A stretch of 64,000 nt of DNA from Climacteris rufus (Eukaryota; Chordata; Aves; Passeriformes; Climacteridae): the NCBI GenBank assembly GCA_013398175.1, contig VZRZ01005134.1, forward strand, positions 364,400 to 428,399, in the 5' to 3' direction. The notes below the pieces were generated by a model, which was not told the origin of the DNA, ran no database searches, and saw nothing but the letters and a program-made list of their open reading frames with translations. Of this stretch, positions 1-12,817 are shown piece after piece. The number at the start of each line of letters is the position of its first letter. Position 1 is the stretch's first letter. The position numbers were made by a program, and so were the translations under genes.

Positions 1-2419
1 TTAAGTGTATGGAAATGAGAGGTAATAAAACAAAAAAACAAGCTGCAGATTGAATATATAAAGCATTTGAAGTTCAGCCAAAGAACTAATTATAGACTCC
101 AGTAAAGGCTGGTTGTCTGTATTGTTAAATAGTATCTACATGTCTTTTAGAATAATTCTGTAACTAGCCTTTTTAAGAAAAGAAGGAAAAAAGAAAATAT
201 TTCATGCTACCCAGTAGCAATCCAGTGTTGTTTCCCATCCTACTGGTTCTAAAATATATCTAGGTCAACTTGTTTCGAGAAAAATTAGAACATATAGCAT
301 GATTCTGTTCACTTCAGTTCATAAAACATCCAAGTTTTGAGAAACTGAAAAGCAAAGACAATTTTAAAGTTTTATTTTAATTGATACGTTCTTAAATTTA
401 ATGTGATAAGTAAAATGTTTAATTTAGACAAACCAGCATTTTTTATGATGACTAATTTCTTTCTCCACCCATTAATTAATCATCTTTTCCGCCTACAATT
501 TACAATTCTGTTCAACATTATGTTGCTACTATAGTATCAGTGAATGAGTTGGGGCATCTATTTATAAATCCAGTGTAAAATAAGATTTATTATCTATAGC
601 ATTTTCCTACCTTGCTCTGCATCTATAGTGGCACTTCCCCAATACAACTCTCACTTAAGAAAAATTTAAGAGACCACATTTCCATATAATAGTAACTATA
701 TAGGTTTCAGAATGCTAGGATTAAATGTAGAGCTATTAGAACAATCATTTTTTTTTTTAATCAAGAGAAAGATACAATGAAGTATTTTGCAGAAAACTTT
801 TCCACTTAAAATTAAGGCCAGTAAAAAAGGTAAAATAATCATTACCCTCTGTAAGAATTGCTAGGAATGTACAGGGACAACCTCTATGAACATTGTAAAG
901 TTCTGATATCAATCCAATATACATATTATAAATTTTATATGCTCTGCACACTTTGTAATGTGCTGTCTTTCTATCAATAGAGCATTTTTACTAAAAATAC
1001 AGCATTTTACTAAAAAAAGTTTTCAGTTGTTTTCCTTAGAAACTAATGGAAAATCAGCTAAAGAATGGTGAGACTAATTTCATCACAGTTCAATGGGAGC
1101 TTCTAGAGAGAGTATAAAGATGTCTGGTTACTTCAAAAGATTTTAAATAAGGTATAGCTCTACAAGAATCTTTGCCACAATAGTTTTATATCTGGTGGTG
1201 TTCATAGCTGTATTTGTGACTTTATTTTCATGATTCTATTTTTTTTTGTATTTTTAGGTACTTTTCCATCCCTATTTCATTTTTGAACACTCTCATAAAA
1301 CAGATCATGCAGTGAAATTGTATTCTGCATAGGTACCTATCCCTCTGCTTTGCAAAATACTTATCTTTTCCTTATATGCACTGGGAAGTTAATACAATTT
1401 TCTCTGTGGAGTCACACTTCCAACACTGGGCTAGTCAGTATTTCCTGATCTTCTATTTACCTGTTTAAATGCCTATTAAATGGCTTTTCATCTGAGGTAA
1501 TTTAAATCTAATGGAATTTTGCAATAGCATAGCCAGGACATTCCTTATTAGTTTTAAAAGGGTTGGTACTTTAAAAGTTTTAATACGTATTGAAGCAGAT
1601 TTTTCATTTTTAATTACTTTTAATGAATACTGGCATGAAAATCTTTGTCCCATTAAGTAGCTTACCATTTAATTTTACACTATAGAAGTACATCTTTGGG
1701 GCAACTACTCCTAGCATTTCCAATGAACCTTATTAAAATAATTGGCTATTTATATAACAAGCATTTGACAAATCACTTAAACTGTAGTTGAGGAAAAAAG
1801 ATCTTATTAAAAAGTAAATCTACTTGTGAATTATTTTTCATTACAAGCCGTGCTCCAAAAATCTTAACTTCAGGAGTAACTTAAATTATGCAGCATTAGA
1901 CTGTACCTGGATGACTGCTGAGATAGTGGGCACGTGGCAAGAAGTCCAATTATTTTCAGAATGAGTTTGAACCCAAATCAATAGAGTTATTTTCCTTCAA
2001 ATATACCAAAATACCTGTATCCTTTCAAGATGTTTATGCATTTCAGAATAGAGTGAGGGTAAGGGTTATATGGGTATAGCACATTTTAAAAAAGTCATTA
2101 GACCAACAAATCCTGGAAGGTACAACGATGGATGTTCTAAAATGACAAAACCAGATGACTGTATTTTTTTCACATCTTTATTTGACATACACAGAGTGAA
2201 GTATGTTCATTTATGGCCAAGACGTATAAATCTCATTTAAACAATCAGAAAATGTTTCTGTGGGACTCTAGTGCAGTGATGTTGCAGAGGTGCACATATA
2301 TGTGCTACAAAGAGGTAATTTCTACTCTTTGCTAAAAAATTTCAAATTCCTACTCCTTTTTGCTCACAACACATGCACATTTTACAGTTATTGAATCTTC
2401 TTATATTTAACCTGAGCTG

Positions 2420-2700
2420 GCCAATGTCACCTCAGTCCCCAGGAAGGTGGTGAAGAAAGACACATTGGAGGGCATCTTCCAACACAGGAAGGACAAGACT
2501 GAGGCAAAGTGGGCTCTGGTTAAAATTCAGGAAACACTTTTGCTTACAATTGTCGAAAGCTGGAGAGAGTTTGTGGAGTGTCCATAGGGGCAAACATTCA
2601 GAACATGACTGGACACATCTCTGGGCAGCTGATGCTGCTGAAGGATGGGGGTTGGACTGGGGGATCTCCAGAAGTCCCCTAGAACCTAAGCAATCCCATG
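2420..2700 (+). mobile_element. Old CR1 LINE remnant with reverse-transcriptase scrap joined to 3' UTR
   Basis: From about 2424 the + strand can be read N-V-T-S-V-P-R-K-V-V, then L-E-G-I-F-Q-H-R-K-D-K. This resembles the part of the CR1 ORF2 reverse transcriptase that starts a run of the form LTSVPGK and reaches a KHxxDK-like segment. From about 2565 the sequence matches the CR1 3' untranslated region, including ggggttggact and gatctccagaagtccc. The middle of ORF2 is missing, so this is an internally deleted, decayed copy. The 3' octamer tail is not preserved. Confidence 0.6.
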
Positions 2701-3860
2701 ACACATTCCTATTTGTATATGCCTGGTATACAGTATGTGTTACCCACGGCAAATATTGCTGAACACTTATCAGTCACTGTCTTTTGGACCGTGGTGATTT
2801 CCCTGTGTCCTGTGCAAAGCTGACAAGGCAGACCACATCTCCCTCCCCATAAAAGATGCAAAATGTGTATGCAGTGGTTTCACCACATCCCCCATGACTG
2901 TCTAGTTCACAAAGGGAAATATTTATTGCCATGGCTTTTGTCACCACCCGACTGGCAGCTCTGTTATCTCAGGGTACCTGCACCCTGGTTGCTCTTCCTG
3001 ACTCACAGAGAGTTATATGCCCTGCACTAAAATCATCTCTTGGAACTGGGACTTGTATTTACGGTAGCTGACCCAGGCAATGCCACCTTTGCTTGACGAT
3101 CACATAAAATAAAACCTATCCAACCAGGTTTCTGCATTTTCCACAACTATGTCTAGCAGCTAAGAAATTGTCTTCCATTCTATACGTACAATCCGTGTCA
3201 CAACCTCGGGATGTGGGTGCTGCAATTCCTGTAAAAATCTGTACTTTTGCTGAGAAATGGGAGGAGGTTCTCTGTCTCTTGCATCAGTGTTAGAGCACTG
3301 ACATAATGAAGTAAGAAATAAGCACTGTAAACTCCTCATTTGAGATCTGGGCCAAGGCTCCTTTCACCTTTCTCTCTTTTCCTGATTTTGGTGTATGTCT
3401 TCTGCAGTATTATTCTGCAGCTCCCTTAAATAGTAAGTGTCACTGACAAAGAAAACAGAAAGGGTGAGAAGAGAGCAGATTAATTTCTCTCTAACAATGA
3501 CAACTGCTGGTATGGAAAATAATATTGCTTTTAAGTAAACTCTAAAAACTACATGAGAGTAATGACTGCATGCATAAACAGTTCTGCTAAGTACATGAAA
3601 GGATCACACAGAATACATCTTCAGAGCCAGATGCCACCTTACTGACTTGTGTGGAGGGCAAAATTAGATCTGACAAGATTACAAAATTTACCTATAATTT
3701 GCAGGTAAACAGCAACTGAATATTCTTTTATGGTGCAATGCATAAATATCTGGACGATGGAAAATTCACTGCTAATGTTTGCTGTAACAGGGCAATTCCT
3801 GAATGTAATTCCTGAACTGAATTTGTTAGAGAAGGAGAGCTGACAGTTTCACTTTTTAGA

Positions 3861-4080
3861 GAATCACAGAATCCCAGAATGGTTTGGGTTGGAAGGGACC
3901 TTAAAGATCATCTAATTCCAACTCCCTGCCATGAGCAGGAACACCTTCCACTATCTCAGGTTGCTGCAAGCCCTGTCCAACCTGGCCTGGAACACTTCCA
4001 GGGATGGGGCACCCACAATTAATGGTATCAATGTTCCTCTGCATGTCCCTGTCTCCTCACTTCTCTAGGACCTAGGACTG
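3861..4080 (-). mobile_element. CR1 LINE 3' end
   Basis: The sequence begins with gaatcacagaatcccagaatgg, then tttgggttggaagggacc and the phrases 'atcatctaattccaactccc' and 'acacttccagggatggggc'. This is the reverse complement of the CR1 3' end with its octamer tail. The match weakens after about 4020 and the right edge is approximate. Confidence 0.85.
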
Positions 4081-5381
4081 GCCACATTCTGTGACCTGAT
4101 CCCACTGAAAATCCCTTATTGCTGTTAGTTTGTGCGCTCCCAGACGATCCTGGTGAGCTGATTCTAAGTGAAGTCTGATGAGGATCAATTTCCAGTGAAG
4201 ATGGGCATCATTGTTTTTGGCAGTATCAGACAATCACACCAGAGGAGCAAATTTCAAGCCAAATCATGACTGACAGAAAGCCACGTGCCTTTCATGATGT
4301 CAGACATTGGGCATATGATACGAATAGCAAGATAAACAAGATCTATTAGTTGTTTTCAGTGTACTTTGAAAGAAATATTGCCACAGACAGGTAATGTCTA
4401 CATTTGTAAGCAGCATGGTCTTACAGAATTATAGGTTCAGAGTGAAACCGTCAGAGCTGAGGACACCATGTCTGCTCATCCCTATGCAAGTCTCACGGGT
4501 GTTTTCTCTATACAAATTCTAACCCACTGGAATGTTTTAAGTCAATTCCTAATATGTTAAAACCTAGGAATTTTAGACTGCTGGACTATTTTCTTTCAGA
4601 TTATTTTAATCTCTAAGAGATCTAGTTCTTGTGGTCTCAGGCTGCTGTCACATGAAGCAAAGCACAGTAAGTAGAGATGATCAAGAGATTTTCTTTAAAA
4701 ATATACTTCTGATTCAGACTGAAACACTCAGCCAGATGACCTACAGAAATAAGTGTATGTTATTTAACAGCAGAATAAATGCAAACTAGATGAATATCCT
4801 GGGTATTCATGTGAAAATGTGACAGCACCGTGGGTTTTGCTTGAGATATTTTATGAATACAAAGGGAATGCATTTGTGATGCAGACAGATATGTGCCATT
4901 AGACCATTATCTCATTATACTGAACTTCAAGCCCAACTATTGTTTTTTCAAGTCTTCCTTACACAGGTAATGAGTCTGATACAATATCCTTCTCGCCCTG
5001 TGTGTAACACTTGATCTAAAAAGTGTATCCACATGAAAAATATACTGTTTATAACTTCAAAAGAGTAGCTACACTACTGAATATACTTCTGGATCTTCTT
5101 TCTAAGTTCTTCAGTTTCTTCAAAGGCTTTCTAAGAAGTTCTTTGGCTTCTTCAAACTTTGCACTGAAACTGTAGCATAAAAACAAGCCCTGATGATGAA
5201 ATCTTTTCTCTTTCTTTCATTTTTCAGAAAAATTGCCATACATATTGTTCAATTTCCAAACAATAAAGTCACTCATAAAATTTTCAGCTATTAGGATGAG
5301 CAATGGAAACACCAATATTCTATATAGTAATAGGGAACTGCACAGCTACGTGCCTGCATGAGTTCCTGTGAGAGACTGACG

Positions 5382-5927
5382 TGTTATGGTTTATGGGTTA
5401 AACATTTTTTGTGAAGGATTATAGCAAAAACTGTATTACAGAACTACACCAGAAGACCACTACCAGCCTGCATGGGCCCCCTCTGGGCTGAGACCCTGGG
5501 CTGCAAGGTGGAGATAAGATAAGCATTGATGTTCTTCTGGGGTCTGGGCTGGGGGAGAAGAGCACTTTTACGGGAGGATCAAAAACGGGTGCGGGGTGTT
5601 TGGGAACCCTCCACGATCAAGAAGAGCAGATGTAGGGCATCCACGAGACATCGCTGGGACCCACGGAGGGGTGATCTGCTCCCACCTAACCTCTGTCACT
5701 CTCCTTGTCCCCTCCCCACCACACACCTCTTTATTTCTTTCTTTTTCTCTCTCTCTCTCACTTACTGTTAAATAAAATACATCAATTCTTTTTGACACCA
5801 AGATTTGATCTCGTTTGATCTTAATCTTACGTCCCAGAATTATTTTCAAACCTAAGCATCTCCGCTTTATGTGCAGAGTTCTCTTTGCTCCTCTGTGTCT
5901 AAAACTGGATTGTAACAGTTCCTAACA
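5382..5927 (+). mobile_element. LTR-like element, probably a solo LTR of an avian endogenous retrovirus
   Basis: The segment starts TGTTA (5382) and can end TAACA at 5927, or at 5917, giving the short inverted ends usual for LTRs. It holds a GC-rich middle unlike its surroundings, a pyrimidine stretch (about 5722-5760) and a polyadenylation signal AATAAA at 5771-5776, followed by a U5-like segment. No internal retroviral gene is adjacent. I could not find a convincing target-site duplication, so the edges are uncertain. The family cannot be named from memory alone. Confidence 0.5.
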
Positions 5928-8734
5928 CACATACAATGTTTTAATTCTGCATCCTTGACACAGCTACACATGCAGATGGCTGAGCACAGTAGTTCTTACA
6001 GGAGCAGAACAATAAAACCAAGAAAAATATCTGAATTACAAAACGAATCTTTTTTTTTTCCTAACAATTACTTCTTATGCAGACGGATCAAACCACACCC
6101 CTGTGTGACAAATTCTAAATGATAAGTGTTGTCTCATTAAAGAATCAGATTTCATTTCAAGATTTCACTTGTCTTTATTACATTCCTCACAGGAATGTGC
6201 TGGAGTATATGTAAGAAACCTGCTGGTGACACTAAGACTGAAAACAGTTCTTCTTTTAAAAATGCAGGAGGCTGTGTTGATCCTAAACCATCACAGTGCC
6301 TGGAATTGTCCAATAAGTTGCTCTGTCTACCCAAAAGGGCATAAAAAATGGAAAGAAGGAAAAAATAATGCTTTGTCCAGCCAAAGTTTTTGTGTGTCCT
6401 TTTTCTAACCATACATCTCTGTACTGTGCTTCATCAGTTGTTCTTTTATGGGACTCAGTGCACCCTGAGATTATTATAATTTTTTTGCTATAAAAGTGAG
6501 AATGAATGATGTAGACATTACAATGGGATAAGTATTATTGAATCTAAAGTAAACTCTTTCCATTCAGTACTTCTTATTATTAATTCAAATATAAGGAGAA
6601 AATTGTATATTTAGAACATCTCCATAGGCTATCTTTTTAACGCAGGACATGAAAAAAATTAATCTCTTTTGCAATCAAACAGCAATTCCTGCATTTTTGG
6701 AACATTAATTTCTCTCCACCATAAAAAAACCCCAATCTAATACTTAAGAAAGACACTAATTAGGGGAAGACAGATTTACCCCCCTACAAAAAAAGTTTAT
6801 AATGGCTATTGACAACCTAAGTGACTTTTATACCACAGAAACATACATCTTCTTAAAAGCACCATTCATTACACAGTTCAGTCAGTGTATAGGTTGGAAG
6901 CATTCCAATCCCTTTGTTCAATATCGCCATAAAACCCCAAAGCAATCAGGGATATATATTTCCTCCCACTATGACATCTTCTGAAAGAAACTCTGCCATC
7001 ACCAAAAGCTGCTTAATAAAAGCCTCAGTTCAAACCCCACTTCTGGTTAAAACACGAACAAAAACCATAAAATCAGAAGAAACTTCCAACAAAATGCTGC
7101 ATAAAGAACACAGAAAGTATTATAAGGATCTTCTAGCAAATAAACAGTACAGCTTTCTCTTTAGTATCAGTAAAATACACCACAGAACAAGAAAGGTTTT
7201 GAGAAGGCCTCTGGGAAACGATTTAAAAGTACAAGAAAAACTATCACTTGTAACAGAAAAGTCAACAATTTTAACTACTTGCATAGGAAATGTTAAGAGG
7301 GTGCATGTCTGCAAAATAACAAGTGGTGTACAGAAGGCATTCAAAACCTGCTTCTCTTATAATAGAATGAAATATTTAAAGATGTTGAAAGACAGCAGGT
7401 TTGAAATTGAAAAGGGATTTTTTTTTCAATACACATCAAAATGAGACTGTAAAATTCAATGCAATGTATGAGGAAATTGTTAAGATCAGTAATTCAACAA
7501 GAGAAAAAAAGCTATTTGAAGTGTGTGTGAATAGAAAGAATAAACGGTGCTATACAAGCAAATTCTAAGAAGACTGAAACTAAATTGGTGGGTATATTAT
7601 ACTTTCTACGTGGGACTTAAGGCAATCTGTGGCTTTTACTGAATTCAATAAAATCTTCAAGTAGGGGGCAAGCTTCAGCTACTTCCGTCACCTACTACTC
7701 TAACCAGGATATTTATCTGGACTTCAAAGAAAACAAACTCCTACTTCCAATAGCCCCAAAATTGGTGTCACTGTTGTTCAATTTCACCACACATTTGTTG
7801 CAACGGGATTCACCAGCAAAACTTTCTCCATTTTCAACTGACAAACTCATAATTTTTCACCTCATTAGAGCATTTGCTTTTTCCAGGCAGTTCCATGCAA
7901 GTTTCCCCAGACTTCTGTGAATGGGGCAAACATTTACTGTGCTTTTAGCCCTAACACAGGAACATTTTACTGACTTTTCTTCCAATAGCCTTCAGTGGCT
8001 ATTGGTAGCCTGCTTGCTTTTATATTCTTTACTGGTGATCTCCCTTAGCTGTCTTTCAAATTGCCCACTTTTTTTACCTTTTAAGTAAGAAAAGTCTAGA
8101 AGATTCTCAAGTGAACAACAGTATATATTCCTTTCTTAGCTAAGCTACTGGTCAAACACAGCAATAACTTTCATACTTCAACTCCACAATTCTAACAGGT
8201 AAAAGCTTTCTAGGACATACACAAGTATCTTGCTACTATACTGTACAGTTTATTACTACTTCATTAAATAGCTTATTGATAGTATGATTTGTTAAAACGA
8301 TACAGGAAACTAATGTCAATGAAAATTAACCTCTCTCTCTCCCCCAAAATAAAAAGAAACACCTGGTTTATGTTTAGAACACCTCAAACAGATATTTTTC
8401 TCTAAAGGAGAACCATAAGGTCTCTGTCAGCAGAAGCATGGAATGAAAATCTGCTGTGGTGCAACTGCATGCACTCTAGTACATTACATTTGCCCACTTG
8501 GCTCTTGGGATGTCTGGCTTGAAACAACCTGCATCTGTGCAAGATAACAATCAGATTTAGTCTTCAAAATAAGACAGCTGCTTGAAAACCATCTGTGGGG
8601 AATGGTTTCTGGAGTGCTCCACCACCAAACTGCAGCCAGGAATGGTTTAACAAGGGCATTCATTCATTGTAGTGCACAACATCCATAAATCCACAACATC
8701 CATAATGCACATTCTGCACCCTCCTCACAAGAAC

Positions 8735-9493
8735 TTCTTCCTGATAGTTGGAAAAGTCACAGTGATTCTGTTCCTGGGATGGGGCAACCCTGGATGTACA
8801 GAAAGGCTGGGGAATGAGATGCTGGGAAGGGAGTTAGGGTTTCTGGCCAGCTGGACATGAGCCAGCAGTGCCTGGAGCCGGGAGGGACAGCCCTGTCCTG
8901 GGGGCAGCAGGCCCAGCATGGCCGGCCAGGCCAGGGAAGGGATTGTCCCGCTCTGCTCTGGGCTGGGGCGGCCTCACCTGGAACATTGTGTGCGGGTCTG
9001 GGCACCACAACATAAAAAAGATATTAAAGTGTTAGAGAGCATCCAAAACAGGGCCGTGGGGATGGGGAAGGGCCTTGAAGGGAAGCTGTGAGAGGAGTGG
9101 CTGAGGGCACTTAGTCTGTACAGCTGGAGAAGAGGAGACCTGGGACAGACCCTTGAGGAAGCAGCAGGCTTCCTCAAAAGGACAAACAGAGGGGCAGGCA
9201 CTGATCTCTGTTCTGTGGTGACAGTGACTGGACCCAAGGGAATGGCTGGAGCTGTGCCCGGGGAGGGTTAGGGTGGGTATCAGGAGAGGTTCTTCCCCCA
9301 GAGGGAGCTGGGGACTGGCCCGGCTCCCCAGGGAATGGGCCCAGCCCCAAGGCTGTCAGAGCTCCAGGGGGGTTTGGATAACGCTCCCAGGGATGCTCAG
9401 GGTGGGATTGTTGGGGTGTCCGTGCAGGGACAGGGGTTGGACTGGGTGATCCCTGTGGGACCCTTCCAGCTCAGGAGATTCTGTGATTCTATA
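8735..9493 (+). mobile_element. CR1-like LINE 3' region, internally rearranged
   Basis: This GC-rich copy on the + strand includes 'gacatgagccagcagtgcc', 'agagagcatccaaaacaggg', 'gctggagaagaggagacctg' and 'cagggacaggggttggac', and ends with gattctgtgattctata, the CR1-type octamer tail. The left edge is approximate. A perfect hairpin at 9153-9177 replaces part of the expected sequence. Open frames on both strands here are by-products of the GC content. Confidence 0.8.
9153..9177. repeat. Perfect 10-bp inverted repeat inside CR1
   Basis: TTGAGGAAGC and GCTTCCTCAA flank a 5-nt spacer (agcag). In related CR1 copies, as I recall them, only the right arm is expected, so the left arm looks like an inverted copy made in place. 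Confidence 0.85.
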
Positions 9494-10171
9494 CTGAATT
9501 TTCTGGTAGAGCTGCAGCTGTAGATTATGTCTGCATTATGTCAGCTGGCCAGGACTCTATGGCCACTGGCCTTTCCAGCTGTGGCACCACAGCTAAAAGC
9601 CCTTTCCCGTGGACAGCTGGGATGATGCCTCAAGGTACAGTGGAAATCTGAGTGGGTGCTTTGCCACAGGGGCCCCAACTGTGCAGTTTCCCCACACATT
9701 TGTGCAGCAGATCTGAATATCACAGGCCATCTATGATGTGGGGGTAGAAAGCAGAGTAGTCAGTAATCCTGGGAAGGGCTTGCTTACATTATTGAATGTG
9801 TTTGATTAATAACCCTTACTCTTGGAGTGCAAGGCATTTAGCTACATCTGGCAGAGTTAACAATCCTCAGAATATAAGACCACATGCAAATCAAACCCTT
9901 AAATCTAAAGTCTTTATTGTTTCAAATTCGAATTTTCCTGGTTGGATCTCTGTCACTCCAACTAGTTGAGTGGCAGCCAGTAGCACAAATTGTGATTCAT
10001 GCTTCAATTTCCTTTTTTTCCAGTTTCTGTCTGATAATCACAACAACACATATTGTATTTATCTCTCAGTGTTCTGAATTATTTTTTTGCTTGTGGAAAA
10101 AATATTCATTTGGGGTATTTCCATGGATTTTGACTTGTTCTAGGCTGTTTTAATATAGCATCACATACTTG

Positions 10172-10233
10172 TTTGGGTTTTAAGTGAATTTAAAGATCAT
10201 CTAGTTCCAACACCGCTGCCGTGTTGGAACTAG
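10172..10233 (-). mobile_element. Short CR1 3' scrap ending in a perfect hairpin
   Basis: The run tttgggtttt...aaagatcatctagttccaac is a reverse-strand CR1 3' end with part of the usual sequence lost. It then turns into its own inverted copy: ctagttccaacac (10201-10213), spacer cgctgcc, gtgttggaactag (10221-10233). The 13-bp arms are perfect. Confidence 0.7.
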
Positions 10234-11601
10234 TGGGTTTTTTTGCCCAGATTTCTACCTGAGGTAGATTTTAGTTACTTTATGGGCCTTGAAACAGAAG
10301 ATGGATTCTTTTTTATTTTTTTTGTTACTGGGTAATCAGAATCTTTTCAGACAACCACTGCAAATTAGTATCAGTTTTGCAATAAATTGAGAATATACAA
10401 TCAGTAAATTTGCTAATGATCTCTTTTATAGTTTACATATTAATTATTTACATGGGCAAGAGGTCAACGAATCTCAGAAATTCTGACAGGATGTTTGCTG
10501 ATGTGAATTATAAAATACCAGCTTTGAGAATGTATCTCAACTGCAGAATCAATCACCTAGCTTAATTGATTCGGCAACAGAACATTAGACATGAAAAAAT
10601 CCAAGATAAAGAGCCTTATACAAGAGAAGTATAAAGTGATTTTTGGAATTCTTGACAGTGTAGAAGAGACGTGCCTTGCAATGAGGTCATTTTAATTCAT
10701 CTTTTTATGATAAATTTGACAGACTTCTTACTTGATTTACAGTGAGTTCAGAATTGAATTGCTAAACTTCATGAAGCAGAGGAATTTTATCAAAGGAATT
10801 CTGTGAATTGAGCTAAAGTGATATTGTATAAAAGTGTTAAATTAAGTCCACCACTGAAAGTCCCATACTTCTCCCTGACTGCAGAGAGCTCCATGGCTGC
10901 TCCTCATAGCCAACATCCCCAGGGACCCTCTGAACACCTAGATAGGGTTATCTGATTTATTCTCACATCTTAAATCACATTATCCAAAAAGGACTGAATT
11001 TCAATCTCCTCCAAAGTGTTAACTGTTCACATAATCTTGTCTTCTCTCAAATCACTTTAGCTGCTTTCTGGGGTTGTGATCACCCGTCAGTGAGCCTGGA
11101 TGAACCATGTGAGAGCTTTACTTTGTTCTGAAGTTGGCACAATAACACATTGCTTATTTTTAGGATCATCAGCTAATAGTTACATACCTGAGTATTTTTA
11201 AAAGGATGCCATGCACCCAGCACACAGCTCCAATGAATCACACCATGATGCACTATCTGAATGTTTTTCTCTCATTAATTAAATAATGAGAAATGGTATT
11301 TCACAGAGAGCTCATGTTCAGCACACATTTTGCTTGATGAAAACTTGTGGCATTATTTACTTCTTTTAACAAAAGTCACCTCCTTGATACTTCATGGAAG
11401 AAGTGTTGTGTGCCACGCATGGAGCACTCCTGAGAATGTGAGCCCATGTGGGGAAGTGTTCACATGAGATCATCCAGATGGCTGGACACCAACAGCTCAT
11501 TTCCATGCTCCCAGAGGAAGAGGGAGGTGTATATTTTCACTGCATTAAGTTAGTGGAATTGCCCACGTTACCCATGCAATTAACTGAGAGTTAACTGAGA
11601 G

Positions 11602-11625
11602 TTTCATTAACCAAAGTTAATGAAA
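11602..11625. repeat. 10-bp inverted repeat with 4-nt loop
   Basis: tttcattaac, loop caaa, gttaatgaaa. It is preceded by two copies of ttaactgagag. One such match is near chance expectation in a window this size, so no function is proposed. Confidence 0.8.
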
Positions 11626-12688
11626 TTGGATATCCATATTCCAGTCTTTGGGGACACTGTCCACTGAGTGTTTAAGGGACATAATGGACATAAAGTTGTT
11701 AGTTGAGCTGGACTGTATTGGTCCCTGACACTTCAAATTACAGGCAAGTATCTAAATGGAGCAATTAATTCAGGTACGCTGGATTCGGTGCTTATTCATT
11801 CTGATCTGAATGACTGAACTAATTTTTATGTGTGAATGGAGCTGGTTTCTTGACTATTTACTTGAGTTTTTTATTTTCCAAGTAACAGTTGGCTTCCAAA
11901 TGCATCAAAAGCGTAAGATTTAATAACCATGCTGCACTTGGTTTAAGAATCAATTCAAAACACAGTCCCATATCAGCTACTATGAAGACATTTAACCCTA
12001 CTGCAGCCAAGTCCAGAACACTCAAAATTTCTTTTCCCATGTGGGTAATTGTCAGTTCTCTAAGACAAGGATACTGACCTGACCTGATACTGACCTGCTG
12101 TTCCTCATCTGATCTGAAAATAGCAAATACTCTCCAAATAAATGATAATGATTAGAGAGAGATCTAGAAACTATATTTTAAACAGGGTTAAATGTACATC
12201 TGATTTAAGTCTGGACCTTCTGCCCTTGAATTTAGATACTGTGATTTACGACATTTCTTCATAATTCATAAAGACATGGGTAAAGAAAGATCTAGAAGAC
12301 ATATTTACTCATGACTTCCTTTTGATTTATTCTTTCCCCTTTTTTCTAGCCTTAATCAAAGCAAATCCACAAACACTACTGAGATAAGAAGACATCCCTA
12401 CTATTCCAAATACCCTTTTCCATTAAATCCATGCAAAATGTGTTTACTTTGTCCTTGCCATGCCCTAAAACATGCATGGCAAATTCTGCACTGTTGTGAC
12501 CAGTGGGCTGGCAGTCGGGTCATTTTCTGAAGGCAGCAGTAGCATTCAGTGGTATTAACTTGCTCATAATATAAAGGCCAAAGTCTGATATACTTCAGAA
12601 AACCAGATCCGATATTAATCCTTAATATTGCAGGCAATAAAAAAGCTCCCATCTATAAATACAATAAAATTTACCATGTGGAACTTAC

Positions 12689-12817
12689 TGTGCTGGCAGT
12701 GAATCCCATTAAATCCGTGTGGACATTTACAAACATATCCTATGAACGTGTCGCCTCGGTACGCTTCACTGATTTCACACATCCCACCATTATGACATGG
12801 ATTAGGATGGCAGGGTC
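12689..12817 (-). CDS. EDIL3: EDIL3 internal exon: EGF-like domain 2 with RGD loop
   Basis: This 129-nt exon encodes the second EGF-like module of EDIL3. On the minus strand the acceptor is a pyrimidine-rich stretch ending cttctctcag and the donor is gtaagt. It reads as 2 nt, 42 codons and 1 nt, so its introns are again phase 1. The translation starts GPCHPNPCHNGGMCEIS and continues through EAYRGDTFIGYVC to HGFNGIHCQH, with six cysteines in EGF order. Arg-Gly-Asp lies in the long loop between C3 and C4. In DEL-1 this RGD loop is the site that binds integrins such as alpha-v beta-3. The residue before C3 is Met (codon ATG), where O-fucosylated EGF domains need Ser or Thr. Third-position GC is only 17 of 42 codons, unlike the EGF1 exon. 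The last A of the exon must join the next exon, outside this window, to complete its codon. The identification is very secure. Confidence 0.97.

Larger units (their letters stand above)
1..12688 (-). other. EDIL3: EDIL3 intron 4, 5' part (partial)
   Basis: This is non-coding sequence downstream (minus strand) of the EGF2 exon, beginning with the donor gtaagt at 12688. It contains CR1 remnants near 2.5, 4.0, 9.1 and 10.2 kb and an LTR-like element at 5.4-5.9 kb. The exon for EGF3, which should follow, was not found on the minus strand here, so the intron continues past position 1. Confidence 0.85.

Noticed and set aside
2292..2305. 14-bp perfect palindrome GCACATATATGTGC
   Set aside because: Its AT-alternating core makes such palindromes common; nothing around it suggests a function.
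6914..7444. 176-codon open frame on the + strand
   Set aside because: Lys/Thr/Ser-rich translation of AT-rich DNA with no recognised family; it is antisense to the gene. Probably chance.
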